64,000 nucleotides of DNA from Acidimicrobiia bacterium. GTDB lineage: Bacteria > Actinomycetota > Acidimicrobiia > Acidimicrobiales > Aldehydirespiratoraceae. Position 1 is the stretch's first letter, and each line of letters opens with the position of its first letter. Where the stretch lies: the NCBI GenBank assembly GCA_022821685.1, contig JAJEDD010000025.1, forward strand, positions 1 to 64,000, written 5' to 3'. A program made the translations under genes and the position numbers. The notes beneath the pieces were generated by a model. The model had not been told where the DNA came from and did no database searches. It saw only the letters and a program-made list of their open reading frames with translations. This document shows positions 18,280 through 25,915 of this stretch, piece by piece.

Positions 18280-19041
18280 GTGAGCGACGTGTGGCCCGTC
18301 TACAAGGGTGCGTCGTTCAACCTGTGGGAGCCCGACACTCGTGTGTACTACGACAGCGTTGATGCAGACAAGATCACCGCTCAGCTTCAGCAGAAGCGCA
18401 TTGTGCAGGGGCGTACCGCATCGTCGGCGTTCGCGGAACTGCCCAAAGCTGTGCTCGACGACCAGGCGACGTTGCCGTGTCGTCGTGCTCGTATCGCGTT
18501 CAGAGACGTTACGCGGGCCACAGATTCTCGCACTCTGGTGGCGGCGCTTATTCCGCCAAATCGAGTGATCGTGAATCAGGCGCCCTACCTGTTGCAGACG
18601 GCCGGTTCGGCTCGGGACGAAGCCTTTCTGCTCGGGGTGCTTTGCTCGATGCCGTGCGACTGGCAGGCCCGCCGGACGGTGGAACTGCACATGACCTTCG
18701 AGCAGCTCAACCAGCTTGCGATTCCTGATCCCGGTGAAGGCGATCCCGTCCGCGACCGGGTGACGGAACTGGCCGTGTGCCTGGCAGCCCGCGACGAGCG
18801 ATTCGATGCGTGGGCCGCCGAGGTAGACGTCTCGGCCGCGGCGCGCGCCGAAATCGCTGCCGGGGGGGGGGCGCAGGAGCGGGCACTGTGCGAACTAGAC
18901 GCCTGTGTCGCCCACCTGTACGGCCTCGACCCCGACGATATAGCTGTCGTCTACGACACCTTCGGCAAACCGGGGCAGTGGGATGAGCGACGCGACGCCG
19001 TCCTCGCCTGCTACCACCGAATCGAGGCAACGCAGGGCTGA
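18280..19041 (+). CDS. Methyltransferase C-terminal cassette A (target-recognition-like)
   Basis: Open from within the repeat array (an ATG at 18118 or this GTG) to the TGA at 19041; about 253 aa from the GTG. It opens with D-V-W-P-V-Y-K-G-A-S-F-N-L-W-E-P-D-T and contains R-T-A-S-S-A-F-A-E, R-I-A-F-R-D-V-T-R-A-T-D-S-R-T and P-C-D-W-Q-A-R-R-T-V-E. These are the conserved C-terminal blocks of Eco57I-type modification enzymes that govern target recognition. A G10 tract lies at 18862-18871. It is in frame with the last W-R-F-R-P-V unit but not with the catalytic part. Confidence 0.7.
   Translation: MSDVWPVYKGASFNLWEPDTRVYYDSVDADKITAQLQQKRIVQGRTASSAFAELPKAVLDDQATLPCRRARIAFRDVTRATDSRTLVAALIPPNRVIVNQAPYLLQTAGSARDEAFLLGVLCSMPCDWQARRTVELHMTFEQLNQLAIPDPGEGDPVRDRVTELAVCLAARDERFDAWAAEVDVSAAARAEIAAGGGAQERALCELDACVAHLYGLDPDDIAVVYDTFGKPGQWDERRDAVLACYHRIEATQG
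18862..18871 (+). repeat. G10 homopolymer inside cassette A
   Basis: Ten consecutive G residues encoding Gly-Gly-Gly plus part of an Ala codon. Homopolymeric G tracts of this length are prone to slippage. A change of one G in either direction would truncate the last 57 or so residues of cassette A, because both other frames reach stops (18896-18898 and 18984-18986). Confidence 0.7.
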
Positions 19042-19822
19042 CAGCAACCCGGCCCATCCGTCGGAAGGTGATATCTGGCCCGTCTACAAGGGGACTTCAT
19101 TCAACCTCTGGCAGCCCGACACTGGCATCTACTACGACAGCGCGGACCCGGTGGCCGTCACGACGCACTTGCACAAGAAGCGCTGGTCGCAGAGCCGGAC
19201 TGCTTCGTCGGCCTTTGCTGAACTCTCGGAGGCTGCCCTGAGCGATCCGGGGACGCTTCCGTGTCGAAGTGCCCGCATCGCATTTCGAAACGTCACGCGG
19301 GCCACCGATTCTCGCACACTTGTGACGACGCTCGTCCCTCCAGACCGGGTCATCGTACACCATGCCCCGTTCCTCCTGCGAACCGCAGGCACACCCCGAG
19401 ACGAGGCCCTCCTGTTGGGTGTTCTGTCGTCGATGCCGTGCGATTGGCAGGCGCGTAGGACGGTCGAGTTGAACCTCACGTTCGAGCAACTGAATTCGTT
19501 GACGATCCCGGATCCAGGGGTGGGAGATCCGGTGCGGGATCGGGTGGCGCAGATCGCGGGGCGGCTCGCCGCGGTGGATGAGCGGTTCACCGAGTGGGCC
19601 GTCGAGGTCGGCGTGCCGGTCGGGTCGGCCCACGACCCGGAGGTCAAGTCCGACCTGATCTGCGAGCTCGACGCCTGCGTCGCCATCCTCTACGGGATCG
19701 ACGAAGACGACCTGGCCGTGCTCTACGGCACCTTCGACGCCAAACGCCCGGACCGCTACGCCGACCACCACGCCAACGTCCTCACCCACTTCCGCCACTG
19801 GACCGCGAGCAGCACGAGCTGA
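18983..19822 (+). CDS. Methyltransferase C-terminal cassette B (diverged duplicate)
   Basis: 279 aa from an ATG that overlaps the end of cassette A by 59 nt in another frame, with GGGGCAGTGGG upstream. From about residue 29 it parallels cassette A: D-I-W-P-V-Y-K-G-T-S-F-N-L-W-Q-P-D-T, R-T-A-S-S-A-F-A-E, R-I-A-F-R-N-V-T-R-A-T-D-S-R-T, P-C-D-W-Q-A-R-R-T-V-E and a C-terminal C-E-L-D-A-C-V-A-I-L-Y-G. The two cassettes are clearly paralogous but diverged. B may be a silent donor for recombination into A, a separately translated recognition subunit, or the tail of a second, deleted methyltransferase gene. Confidence 0.65.
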   Translation: MSDATPSSPATTESRQRRADSNPAHPSEGDIWPVYKGTSFNLWQPDTGIYYDSADPVAVTTHLHKKRWSQSRTASSAFAELSEAALSDPGTLPCRSARIAFRNVTRATDSRTLVTTLVPPDRVIVHHAPFLLRTAGTPRDEALLLGVLSSMPCDWQARRTVELNLTFEQLNSLTIPDPGVGDPVRDRVAQIAGRLAAVDERFTEWAVEVGVPVGSAHDPEVKSDLICELDACVAILYGIDEDDLAVLYGTFDAKRPDRYADHHANVLTHFRHWTASSTS

Positions 19823-19891
19823 GCGCCGCGATCGACCCGCACCTCAGCGAAACGTCCTCATCCATTTCCGCCACTGGACCGCGAGCAGCAC
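19775..19891 (+). repeat. 41-bp direct repeat: remnant of a further cassette 3' end
   Basis: 19775-19815 (last codons of cassette B) recurs at 19851-19891 with two differences over 41 bases. Both can encode N-V-L-x-H-F-R-H-W-T-A-S-S. The second copy has no cassette in front of it, so it looks like the footprint of recombination or deletion between tandem cassettes. Confidence 0.75.
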
Positions 19892-19954
19892 CCCGTAGGG
19901 TGCACGGCAGTGAGACCACCGGACGGAGCGATGACGATGGTTGAGGAGGGGTAT

Positions 19955-20188
19955 ATGGACTCTCACAAGGATCCCTACGCCGATGTCGAGGTCGTCATGC
20001 TTGACGACGAGGGAGTCCGCGAGATCACCGACAACGCTCTGGCCCTCGCGGGCTGCACTTGGAAGGAACTACAGGCTCAAGCGAAGGCTGGCCGCTTCAC
20101 AAGCCATATTGCGCACGATGCCTGGTTCGTCGTCTCGACCTTCCTCGAGCCGTCAGACCCCATCACGTCCCGGTGCCGTGGTAGTTGA
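19955..20188 (+). CDS. Small acidic protein, tandem paralogue 1
   Basis: 77 aa. ATG 19955 is chosen because GAGGAGGGG lies 5-6 bases upstream; earlier in-frame ATGs lack such a site. The N-terminus is acidic, followed by G-V-R-E-I-T-D-N-A-L-A-L-A-G-C-T-W-K-E-L-Q-A and A-G-R-F-T-S. Nearly identical in its central 35 residues to the product at 20289, and the DNA is almost as similar, so the duplication is recent. No family recognised. Size, charge and position in a defence/toxin-antitoxin island make an antitoxin-like or regulatory role possible but unproven. Confidence 0.55.
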   Translation: MDSHKDPYADVEVVMLDDEGVREITDNALALAGCTWKELQAQAKAGRFTSHIAHDAWFVVSTFLEPSDPITSRCRGS

Positions 20189-20288
20189 AGGAATGAGCCC
20201 CGACAGATGTCACACCGCGTAGCATGCTGAGCGTTGACCACGATGCCGGGCCGATGGCTTACCGGCCCCATCGAGCGAGGAGGATCTA

Positions 20289-20498
20289 ATGGATGCCAAC
20301 GAGGATCTCTACGACGACATCGAGTACGAGATATTGGACGAGGAGGGAGTCCGCGAGGCCGTTGACAACGCTCTGGCCCTCGCGGGCTGCACCTGGGAGG
20401 AACTACAGGCTCAAGCGAAGGCCGGCCGCTTCACAAGCGAGATCGCACGCTCGGTGTGGTTCGCGGTGTCGTCCCTTGTCGAGCCGTCGCCGACCTGA
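20289..20498 (+). CDS. Small acidic protein, tandem paralogue 2
   Basis: 69 aa, ATG preceded by GCGAGGAGGATCTA, an excellent ribosome site. Paralogue of the gene at 19955: shared G-V-R-E, D-N-A-L-A-L-A-G-C-T-W and K-A-G-R-F-T-S blocks, but a more acidic N-terminus and a different tail ending V-E-P-S-P-T. It is followed immediately by the 20545 gene, so the pair may form a two-gene unit of which paralogue 1 is an incomplete duplicate. Function unknown. Confidence 0.6.
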   Translation: MDANEDLYDDIEYEILDEEGVREAVDNALALAGCTWEELQAQAKAGRFTSEIARSVWFAVSSLVEPSPT

Positions 20499-20544
20499 TC
20501 TCGCTCGCGAAGCCCGGAGGTTCGCCAGAGAACTCTCAGCTACG

Positions 20545-21153
20545 TTGAATGGAACCGTTACCAACGGGCTGCGGCTCTCCTTCTCCATGGAGTCGAGCGG
20601 CCGTGCCGTCATCGGCAATCGAGTAAGCCGAAGCAGAATCGTTGGTGACCCCATCGCGCTGACGCCTTCGCAGCTACGCCCCCGGCTCGAGTTGAGAGTT
20701 CTTCACACGCTCGCGCTTGATGACTCGGGACAGTTCCTGACAACCAACATGAGCCACTATGTGCTCCAGTTCGCTGGCACCGGTGAGTCAATCGCCAGCT
20801 ACGACTACACGCGGGACCCGCCCAATGACTACCCGGCAGCTCACATGCATATTCATGGCCGCGCAGAAAATCTTGAGCAAATGCTGGAGCGTTGCGGGCG
20901 GCCAAAGGACAAGCCCGACGATCTGCATCTCCCGGTCGGTGGGCGGCGCTTCCGGCCGTGTTTGGAGGATTTGATCGAGTTCTGCATTCTGGAGCGGCTC
21001 GTGACGCCGCGTCCCCGCTGGGAGAGCGTCTTGAATGTGTCGCGGCAGCGATTTCGCGACGACCAACTTCGAGCAGCTGTGCGGCGGTCGCCGGAGATCG
21101 CCGCTGGAGTGCTCAAAGAGCGGGGCTGGAAGCTGACCGAGCCGGATGGGTAG
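20545..21153 (+). CDS. Conserved-looking hypothetical protein; start uncertain
   Basis: About 202 aa from a TTG at 20545. The frame is open further upstream, but there it overlaps the small acidic gene and looks like its shadow. Visible blocks are S-Y-D-Y-T-R-D-P-P-N-D-Y-P-A-A-H-M-H-I-H-G, a histidine cluster that could bind metal, then L-H-L-P-V-G-G-R-R-F-R-P-C-L-E-D-L-I-E-F and a basic C-terminal helix. I do not recognise the family. The coding call rests on the ordered composition, its agreement with local strand use and its close spacing after paralogue 2. A partnership with the small protein is inference. Confidence 0.5.
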   Translation: MNGTVTNGLRLSFSMESSGRAVIGNRVSRSRIVGDPIALTPSQLRPRLELRVLHTLALDDSGQFLTTNMSHYVLQFAGTGESIASYDYTRDPPNDYPAAHMHIHGRAENLEQMLERCGRPKDKPDDLHLPVGGRRFRPCLEDLIEFCILERLVTPRPRWESVLNVSRQRFRDDQLRAAVRRSPEIAAGVLKERGWKLTEPDG

Positions 21154-21192
21154 CGGAGCGCTGAGACTGCAATCTGGGGATCGCCTCGCGAG

Positions 21193-21576
21193 TCAGCGAG
21201 CAACCAGAGTGACCGAACACGACAGACCGGGGGTGGCTGCGAGATGGCTGTCGGCGGTCACGAGCGTGCAGTCCAACGCTTGGGCCAGCGCCACATAGCA
21301 GGCATCGTAGGCTGTGATGTTCTTGCGCATCGCCCACACCTGATCAACCAGTCCACTCATGGCGAAACGCTGGACGTGCAGGTGCCGCCATCGCTGAACT
21401 AGTGCATCGGCGTGTGCCTCGGTCAACACCGAGCGTGCCGCGAGCCTGCGCAGTGTGTGCAGCACCTCAGCGTCGATCAGGTGAGGGGCGGTCAGCCATT
21501 CTTGTCCGAGCAGCCGCCGCGGCTCATCGTCACCGAGCAAGGCCTGCACCGCGGCCGAGGCATCTACGACGATCAC
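21193..21576 (-). CDS. vapC: PIN-domain ribonuclease toxin (VapC-like)
   Basis: 127 aa. It starts I-V-V-D-A-S-A-A-V, with the first metal-binding Asp at residue 5. It has an E in D-A-E-V-L-H-T-L-R and the distal acidic pair in T-A-Y-D-A-C-Y-V-A-L-A and L-V-T-A-D, the usual PIN quartet. Such toxins cleave RNA when the antitoxin is lost. GTG start overlapping the antitoxin stop (GTGA at 21573-21576), a typical toxin-antitoxin arrangement. Convergent with the 20545 gene. Confidence 0.9.
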   Translation of the reverse strand: MIVVDASAAVQALLGDDEPRRLLGQEWLTAPHLIDAEVLHTLRRLAARSVLTEAHADALVQRWRHLHVQRFAMSGLVDQVWAMRKNITAYDACYVALAQALDCTLVTADSHLAATPGLSCSVTLVAR

Positions 21577-21794
21577 CGCTCCGCTCGACCGGCATGCAAT
21601 GCCTCGAGCACTGCGTCGATCGGCACTTCGAGATCGGGCAGGCCCTCCAAGAGGCTCGCATTGTCGGCTCGGCGTGTGGACTCATCGAGTTCCCGCACCG
21701 CCATCGCGGACACCGACAGCCGCTCACGAGCGGCGAGCAGCTTCAGTCTGCGAACCACGTCATCGGGAACGTTGCGAAGATACAGTGTCGCCAT
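21573..21794 (-). CDS. vapB: Ribbon-helix-helix antitoxin (VapB/FitA-like)
   Basis: 73 aa. The N-terminus M-A-T-L-Y-L-R-N-V-P-D-D-V-V-R-R-L-K is a classic ribbon-helix-helix DNA-binding strand-helix. The C-terminal half is acidic and would wrap the toxin. ATG 21794 is chosen because it begins the RHH domain; the longer frame upstream overlaps the divergent helicase gene. Binds toxin and its own promoter by family analogy. The start is only 61 bp from the helicase start on the other strand, so both may share a control region. Confidence 0.85.
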   Translation of the reverse strand: MATLYLRNVPDDVVRRLKLLAARERLSVSAMAVRELDESTRRADNASLLEGLPDLEVPIDAVLEALHAGRAER

Positions 21795-21854
21795 GTCGCA
21801 GAATGCTAGCAATCCGCTTGCAGCATCGTCACCGTCATTGTTGCCGGGCATTCG

Positions 21855-24800
21855 ATGAGTAGCGGCGAGCCCAAGCCGGAGCTTGTGGTCAACCAGCACG
21901 GCGGCACGGTCGCGGATGCGCTCAACTCGTTCATCGGCCATGCGGCCGACGGGTACGTGGCCGATGTGCGCCTCGACATCGCGACGGCCTACTTCAACGC
22001 GGGTGGGTACGCGCTACTCGCTGACTCGCTCGAACGGCTCAACCGCGTGCGGCTGTTGATCGGCGCCGAGCCCTCGCCACCCGAGCGCCGCACCAGAGCG
22101 CTCGCCCGCGAAGCCGTCAACCCTCGGCGCGCCGCACTGCGCCGCGTCGGCGACGCGCTCGGCGCCCACGAAGAGGCCCTGGCGGTCGACCGCGACCTGC
22201 TCGGCTTCACCCGAGAGGCGGACGGCACAGCCCGGCGGCTCGTCGAATGGCTGCGCTCGCCCGCCGTGCAGGTGCGCCGCCTCGAAGACCGCTTCCTGCA
22301 CGGCAAAGCCTTCCTGGTGGCCACCCACTCCCACGGCGTCGTCTCGGGATCGTCGAACTTCACCCGGGCCGGACTCAGCACCAACCTCGAACTCAACCTC
22401 GGCAACTACTCCACCCACACCGTCGCCGAGGTGGAGCGGTGGTTCGACGAACTGTGGCACAGCGCGGCCGACTACGACCTCGCAGCCCTGTTCGAACCCC
22501 GCTTCGAGCCACATCTGCCCCACCTCATCTACCTGCGCATGCTCTGGGAGCGCTACCAGCGCGATCTGGCCGACGAGGACGACGCCAAGGCCCCGCGTTC
22601 GAGCATCGAGCTCACCTCGTTCCAGAAGGACGGCCTGTGGCGCGCCCGCAAACTCCTCGAGAAGTTCAACGGAGTGCTGATCGCCGACGAGGTCGGCCTC
22701 GGCAAGACCTACTTCGCCGGCAAGCTCATCGAAGAAGCCGCCATCGAGCGCCGACAGAGCGTGCTGGTGGTGTGCCCGGCCACCCTGCGAGACGGCCCCT
22801 GGGACGCCTTCAGAGCCCAGCACAACCTGGCCATGGAGCTGGTCTCCTTTGAGGAGCTCACCGCAGACCCGCGACTCAACCGAGAAAGAGCGCGCCGAGC
22901 CGAGGAAGCCGGGAGTCCGCTGCCACCCACACTCAAGCTCGACACCAGCAGCTACGCGCTCGTCGTCGTCGACGAAGCACACAACCTGCGCAACCCCTCC
23001 ACCCAGCGCGCCGAGGCTCTGCGCCGCCTCCTCGCTGATCGCCCGCCCAAGCGGCTCGTGCTGCTCACCGCCACGCCGGTCAACAACAGCCTGATGGACC
23101 TCTACCACCTGCTCGGCTACTTCCTAAGAAACGACGGCATCTTCGCCGCCGACGGGATCCGCTCGCTGCGCGACCACTTCACAGAAGCGATGCGACAAGA
23201 CCCCAACGACCTGTCGCCCCAGCACCTCTTCGATGTGCTCGACTCGGTAGCGGTGCGGCGCACCCGCTCGTTCGTCAAGAAGCACTACACCAACGACACC
23301 GTTCGCATCGACGGCACCGAGCAGCCCATCGTGTTTCCCACCCCTCGGGTCCACAAGGTCACCTACAACTTGGACGGCGTGCTGCCGGGCTTCTTCGACC
23401 GGCTCGCGGCGGCGCTCAACCCCGATGCCAGCCCGGACACAGACGAGAGCGTGCTGACGCTCGCCCGCTACGTGCCCTCCAACTATCGAACCAGCAAGGA
23501 GAACCCCGACGCCTACGAGCTCCAGTTGGCCGGACTGCTGCGCTCAGGTCTCCTGAAGCGGTTCGAGTCGTCGCCCTGGGCCTTCGCCCAGTCGTGTCGA
23601 CGGATGGCAGCCGGCTGCGAGGCCTTCGCCGAGTTGGCCGAGCACCAGGGCAAGGTCCCCACCGGCGGCGCCGTTGCCGACTGGGCGAGCACCGACTCCG
23701 ACGACCTCGACGAGATCGACAAGTATCTCGACGCCCATGTCGAAGACCTCGAAGATGCCGCCGGGTTCGACACCGAGCGCATGGTGGCCCACGCCCGGCG
23801 CGACCATCGCCTGCTCAACGACTTCGCCGAACAGGCCCTGTCGGTGACCCGCGACCAGGATCCGACGCTGGCCGCGCTGGCCGAAGAGCTGGCCGAGATA
23901 GTGCGCCAAGCCGGTGCCGAGGGCATCGGCGCCGAAGACTCCCGTGACCGCCGCAAGGTGCTGGTGTTCACCTACTACGCCGACACCGTGGAGTGGATCC
24001 TCGACTTCCTCACCGACGCAGTTCACAGAGACGACCGTCTCGCCGTCTACCGGGACCGGATCGCGTCGCACACCGGCAGCAGCGGCGGCCCCAAGGGTTC
24101 CGACCCGGCGCTGGGCTTCGCTCCCGTCACGGCCGCGCCCGGCTCGGGCCACCCGGACCTCTACGACATCCTCATAACCACCGACGTGCTGGCCGAGGGA
24201 GTCAACCTCCAGCAGGCCCGCCACATCATCAACTACGACCTGCCGTGGAACCCGATGCGGCTGGTGCAGCGCCACGGTCGCATCGACCGGATCGGATCGA
24301 AGCATCGGGAGGTGCATATCCGCTGCGTGTTCCCCGACTCCCGCCTCGACGAACTGTTGGGCCTCGAAGAGCGCCTCAACCACAAGATCGCCCATGCCGC
24401 GGCCTCGATCGGGGTGGGTGAGGTGATTCCTGACCAGCAGCACCGCCTCGACCGCAGCTTCAGCCTGACCCGCCAAGAGATCGACCGGCTCCGAGCCGAG
24501 GACGCCGCCATCTTCGAGCGGGGCGGCACCGAACTCGGTGCGCAGTCCGGCGAGGAGTTCAGGGCCGAACTTCGCCGCGCCCTTGAAGACCCTGACACGG
24601 CTGCACGCCTGAAGTGGCTGCCCTGGGGGACAGGCTCCGGGATGGCTGTGCGTGCGGGCGGTGAGGCTGGCTATGTGTTCTGCGCCAAGGTTGGCGACGA
24701 CGATCATCCACAGTTCCGGTTCGTCGCCAACTCCGGCGAAGTGCGCAGCGACACGCTCGAATGCCTGTGGCTCGCCCGACCCGCCGACGACTTCGAGACG

Positions 24801-25208
24801 CCTCGAGTGCTCGACGATGCAAGCGCCGCGGCGGCCTTCGACGCCTGGGAGGTTGCTCAGGCCGACATCGTGGCGCGCTGGAACCACTTCTCGGACAAGG
24901 CCAACCTCGAACCCAAGATTCCTGCGGCGTTGCGTCAGGCGGCCGAGATCGTGCGAGCGAATCCGCCGCCACAGATGACCGACGAGGAGGTCGGCACCGC
25001 CATCGACGCCCTGCAAGCGCCCTACACCGAGCGGGTCACCCGCTTGGTTCGCAAGGCGCTGCGAAACTCACCGACACCCGCTGAGCAGGCTGAGGCGATA
25101 CTGACCGTGGTCGAAGAGCAGGGCCTTCAGCCGCAGCCGGCGCCTGAGCCCCTGCCGGAGATCACCGCCGACGACGTTCATCTGGTCTGCTGGCAGGCCC
25201 TCGTCTAG
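21855..25208 (+). CDS. PLD-nuclease-SNF2 helicase fusion (defence-type)
   Basis: 1117 aa. The N-terminal phospholipase-D-like nuclease (about residues 20-200) has the HKD-type motif H-G-K-A-F-L followed by G-S-S-N. A superfamily 2 helicase follows with Walker A A-D-E-V-G-L-G-K-T (about 278), DEAH box V-V-V-D-E-A-H-N-L (about 373), L-T-A-T-P-V-N-N, and motif VI Q-R-H-G-R-I-D-R-I-G (about 809). This architecture is found in anti-phage systems, where the helicase translocates on DNA and the PLD domain may cut it. The nearby adenine methyltransferase would supply self-modification. A full DISARM set (drmA, drmB) is not seen. Confidence 0.88.
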   Translation: MSSGEPKPELVVNQHGGTVADALNSFIGHAADGYVADVRLDIATAYFNAGGYALLADSLERLNRVRLLIGAEPSPPERRTRALAREAVNPRRAALRRVGDALGAHEEALAVDRDLLGFTREADGTARRLVEWLRSPAVQVRRLEDRFLHGKAFLVATHSHGVVSGSSNFTRAGLSTNLELNLGNYSTHTVAEVERWFDELWHSAADYDLAALFEPRFEPHLPHLIYLRMLWERYQRDLADEDDAKAPRSSIELTSFQKDGLWRARKLLEKFNGVLIADEVGLGKTYFAGKLIEEAAIERRQSVLVVCPATLRDGPWDAFRAQHNLAMELVSFEELTADPRLNRERARRAEEAGSPLPPTLKLDTSSYALVVVDEAHNLRNPSTQRAEALRRLLADRPPKRLVLLTATPVNNSLMDLYHLLGYFLRNDGIFAADGIRSLRDHFTEAMRQDPNDLSPQHLFDVLDSVAVRRTRSFVKKHYTNDTVRIDGTEQPIVFPTPRVHKVTYNLDGVLPGFFDRLAAALNPDASPDTDESVLTLARYVPSNYRTSKENPDAYELQLAGLLRSGLLKRFESSPWAFAQSCRRMAAGCEAFAELAEHQGKVPTGGAVADWASTDSDDLDEIDKYLDAHVEDLEDAAGFDTERMVAHARRDHRLLNDFAEQALSVTRDQDPTLAALAEELAEIVRQAGAEGIGAEDSRDRRKVLVFTYYADTVEWILDFLTDAVHRDDRLAVYRDRIASHTGSSGGPKGSDPALGFAPVTAAPGSGHPDLYDILITTDVLAEGVNLQQARHIINYDLPWNPMRLVQRHGRIDRIGSKHREVHIRCVFPDSRLDELLGLEERLNHKIAHAAASIGVGEVIPDQQHRLDRSFSLTRQEIDRLRAEDAAIFERGGTELGAQSGEEFRAELRRALEDPDTAARLKWLPWGTGSGMAVRAGGEAGYVFCAKVGDDDHPQFRFVANSGEVRSDTLECLWLARPADDFETPRVLDDASAAAAFDAWEVAQADIVARWNHFSDKANLEPKIPAALRQAAEIVRANPPPQMTDEEVGTAIDALQAPYTERVTRLVRKALRNSPTPAEQAEAILTVVEEQGLQPQPAPEPLPEITADDVHLVCWQALV

Positions 25209-25228
25209 CTGTGAGAGTCGAGTCAGGT

Positions 25229-25241
25229 TATACTCTTTGGT
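25229..25241 (+). promoter_or_regulatory. Putative leaderless promoter of the AbrB/PIN pair
   Basis: TATACT at 25229-25234 ends 7 bases before the ATG at 25242, the spacing of a -10 element whose transcript begins at or next to the start codon. There is no Shine-Dalgarno sequence before the ATG. The -35 region is not recognisable. Leaderless starts are common in actinobacteria. Confidence 0.45.
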
Positions 25242-25472
25242 ATGACTCACAGGGTTGGGGTGAAGGGGCAGGTCGTGATTCCCAAGGAGTTGCGCGACCG
25301 CTTCGGTATCGAGCCAGGCGACCGAGTGGCCTTTTGGGACTGCGACGACCATTTGGCTTTGCGGCCGGTTCGGGAGCCGCAGACACTTCGAGGCAGATTC
25401 CGCGGTGTGGGCCTCAGCGAGGAGCTGGAAGCCGAGCGCCGGGCTGAGCGCCAGCGTGAGGCGTCGCGTTGA
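25242..25472 (+). CDS. AbrB/SpoVT-type antitoxin
   Basis: 76 aa. The swapped-hairpin AbrB fold is evident: R-V-G-V-K-G-Q-V-V-I-P-K-E-L-R-D-R-F-G-I-E-P-G-D-R-V. The C-terminal third is highly charged (Glu/Arg) and would contact the toxin. Its stop overlaps the TTG start of the PIN gene. Expected to bind its own promoter as an autorepressor, with the PIN toxin as corepressor (family knowledge). Confidence 0.9.
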   Translation: MTHRVGVKGQVVIPKELRDRFGIEPGDRVAFWDCDDHLALRPVREPQTLRGRFRGVGLSEELEAERRAERQREASR

Positions 25473-25861
25473 CAGTGGTGCTCGACTCGTGGGCGCTGCT
25501 GCGCTACTTGGAGGACAGCGACCCGGCCGCCGCTCTGGTCGCCGAGTTGTTCGCCGCGCAGAAACCCGTGGTCAGCTGGATCAACCTGGGCGAGGTGTTC
25601 TACATCGTGCGCCGACGGGTAGGAGAGTCTGAGGCTCTGGCCGCGACGCGAGACCTGCAAGAAGTAGTGGCGGCAGAGTTGCCGACCACCAGTCGAGTGC
25701 TGGAGGCGGCGCGCATCAAGGCCGACCACCCGATGGCCTACGCAGACGCGTTCGCGGCGGCTGCTGCGGCGGCACACGGCGCGACGCTCTGGACAGGCGA
25801 CCCCGAATTGCTGGTCGAAGGAGCGTCCTGGTCGTGGCGCGACTTACGGCGCTGCGCGTGA
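25469..25861 (+). CDS. PIN-domain toxin of the AbrB/PIN pair
   Basis: 130 aa from a TTG overlapping the antitoxin stop (a GTG two codons in is an alternative). It has V-V-L-D-S-W-A-L-L-R-Y-L with the first catalytic Asp, N-L-G-E-V-F-Y with a conserved Glu, and H-P-M-A-Y-A-D-A-F-A-A-A-A-A plus T-G-D-P-E-L for the distal acidic residues. A putative ribonuclease held inactive by the AbrB-type partner. Second, unrelated toxin-antitoxin pair within 4 kb, reinforcing the island character. Confidence 0.9.
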   Translation: MTVVLDSWALLRYLEDSDPAAALVAELFAAQKPVVSWINLGEVFYIVRRRVGESEALAATRDLQEVVAAELPTTSRVLEAARIKADHPMAYADAFAAAAAAAHGATLWTGDPELLVEGASWSWRDLRRCA

Positions 25862-25915
25862 GCCAGCAGAGCCTCGCCGCCTTGCAAGCCGAAGAGGACA
25901 CAAATTCGTGTATTG

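Noticed and set aside
20293-20544. N-terminal extension of the histidine-cluster protein back to 20293
   Set aside because: That part overlaps the small acidic gene in another frame and reads as a Ser/Thr/Arg-rich shadow.
21855-25208. Calling the helicase locus a complete DISARM system
   Set aside because: The PLD and SNF2 features are present, but drmA- and drmB-like genes are not in the window.
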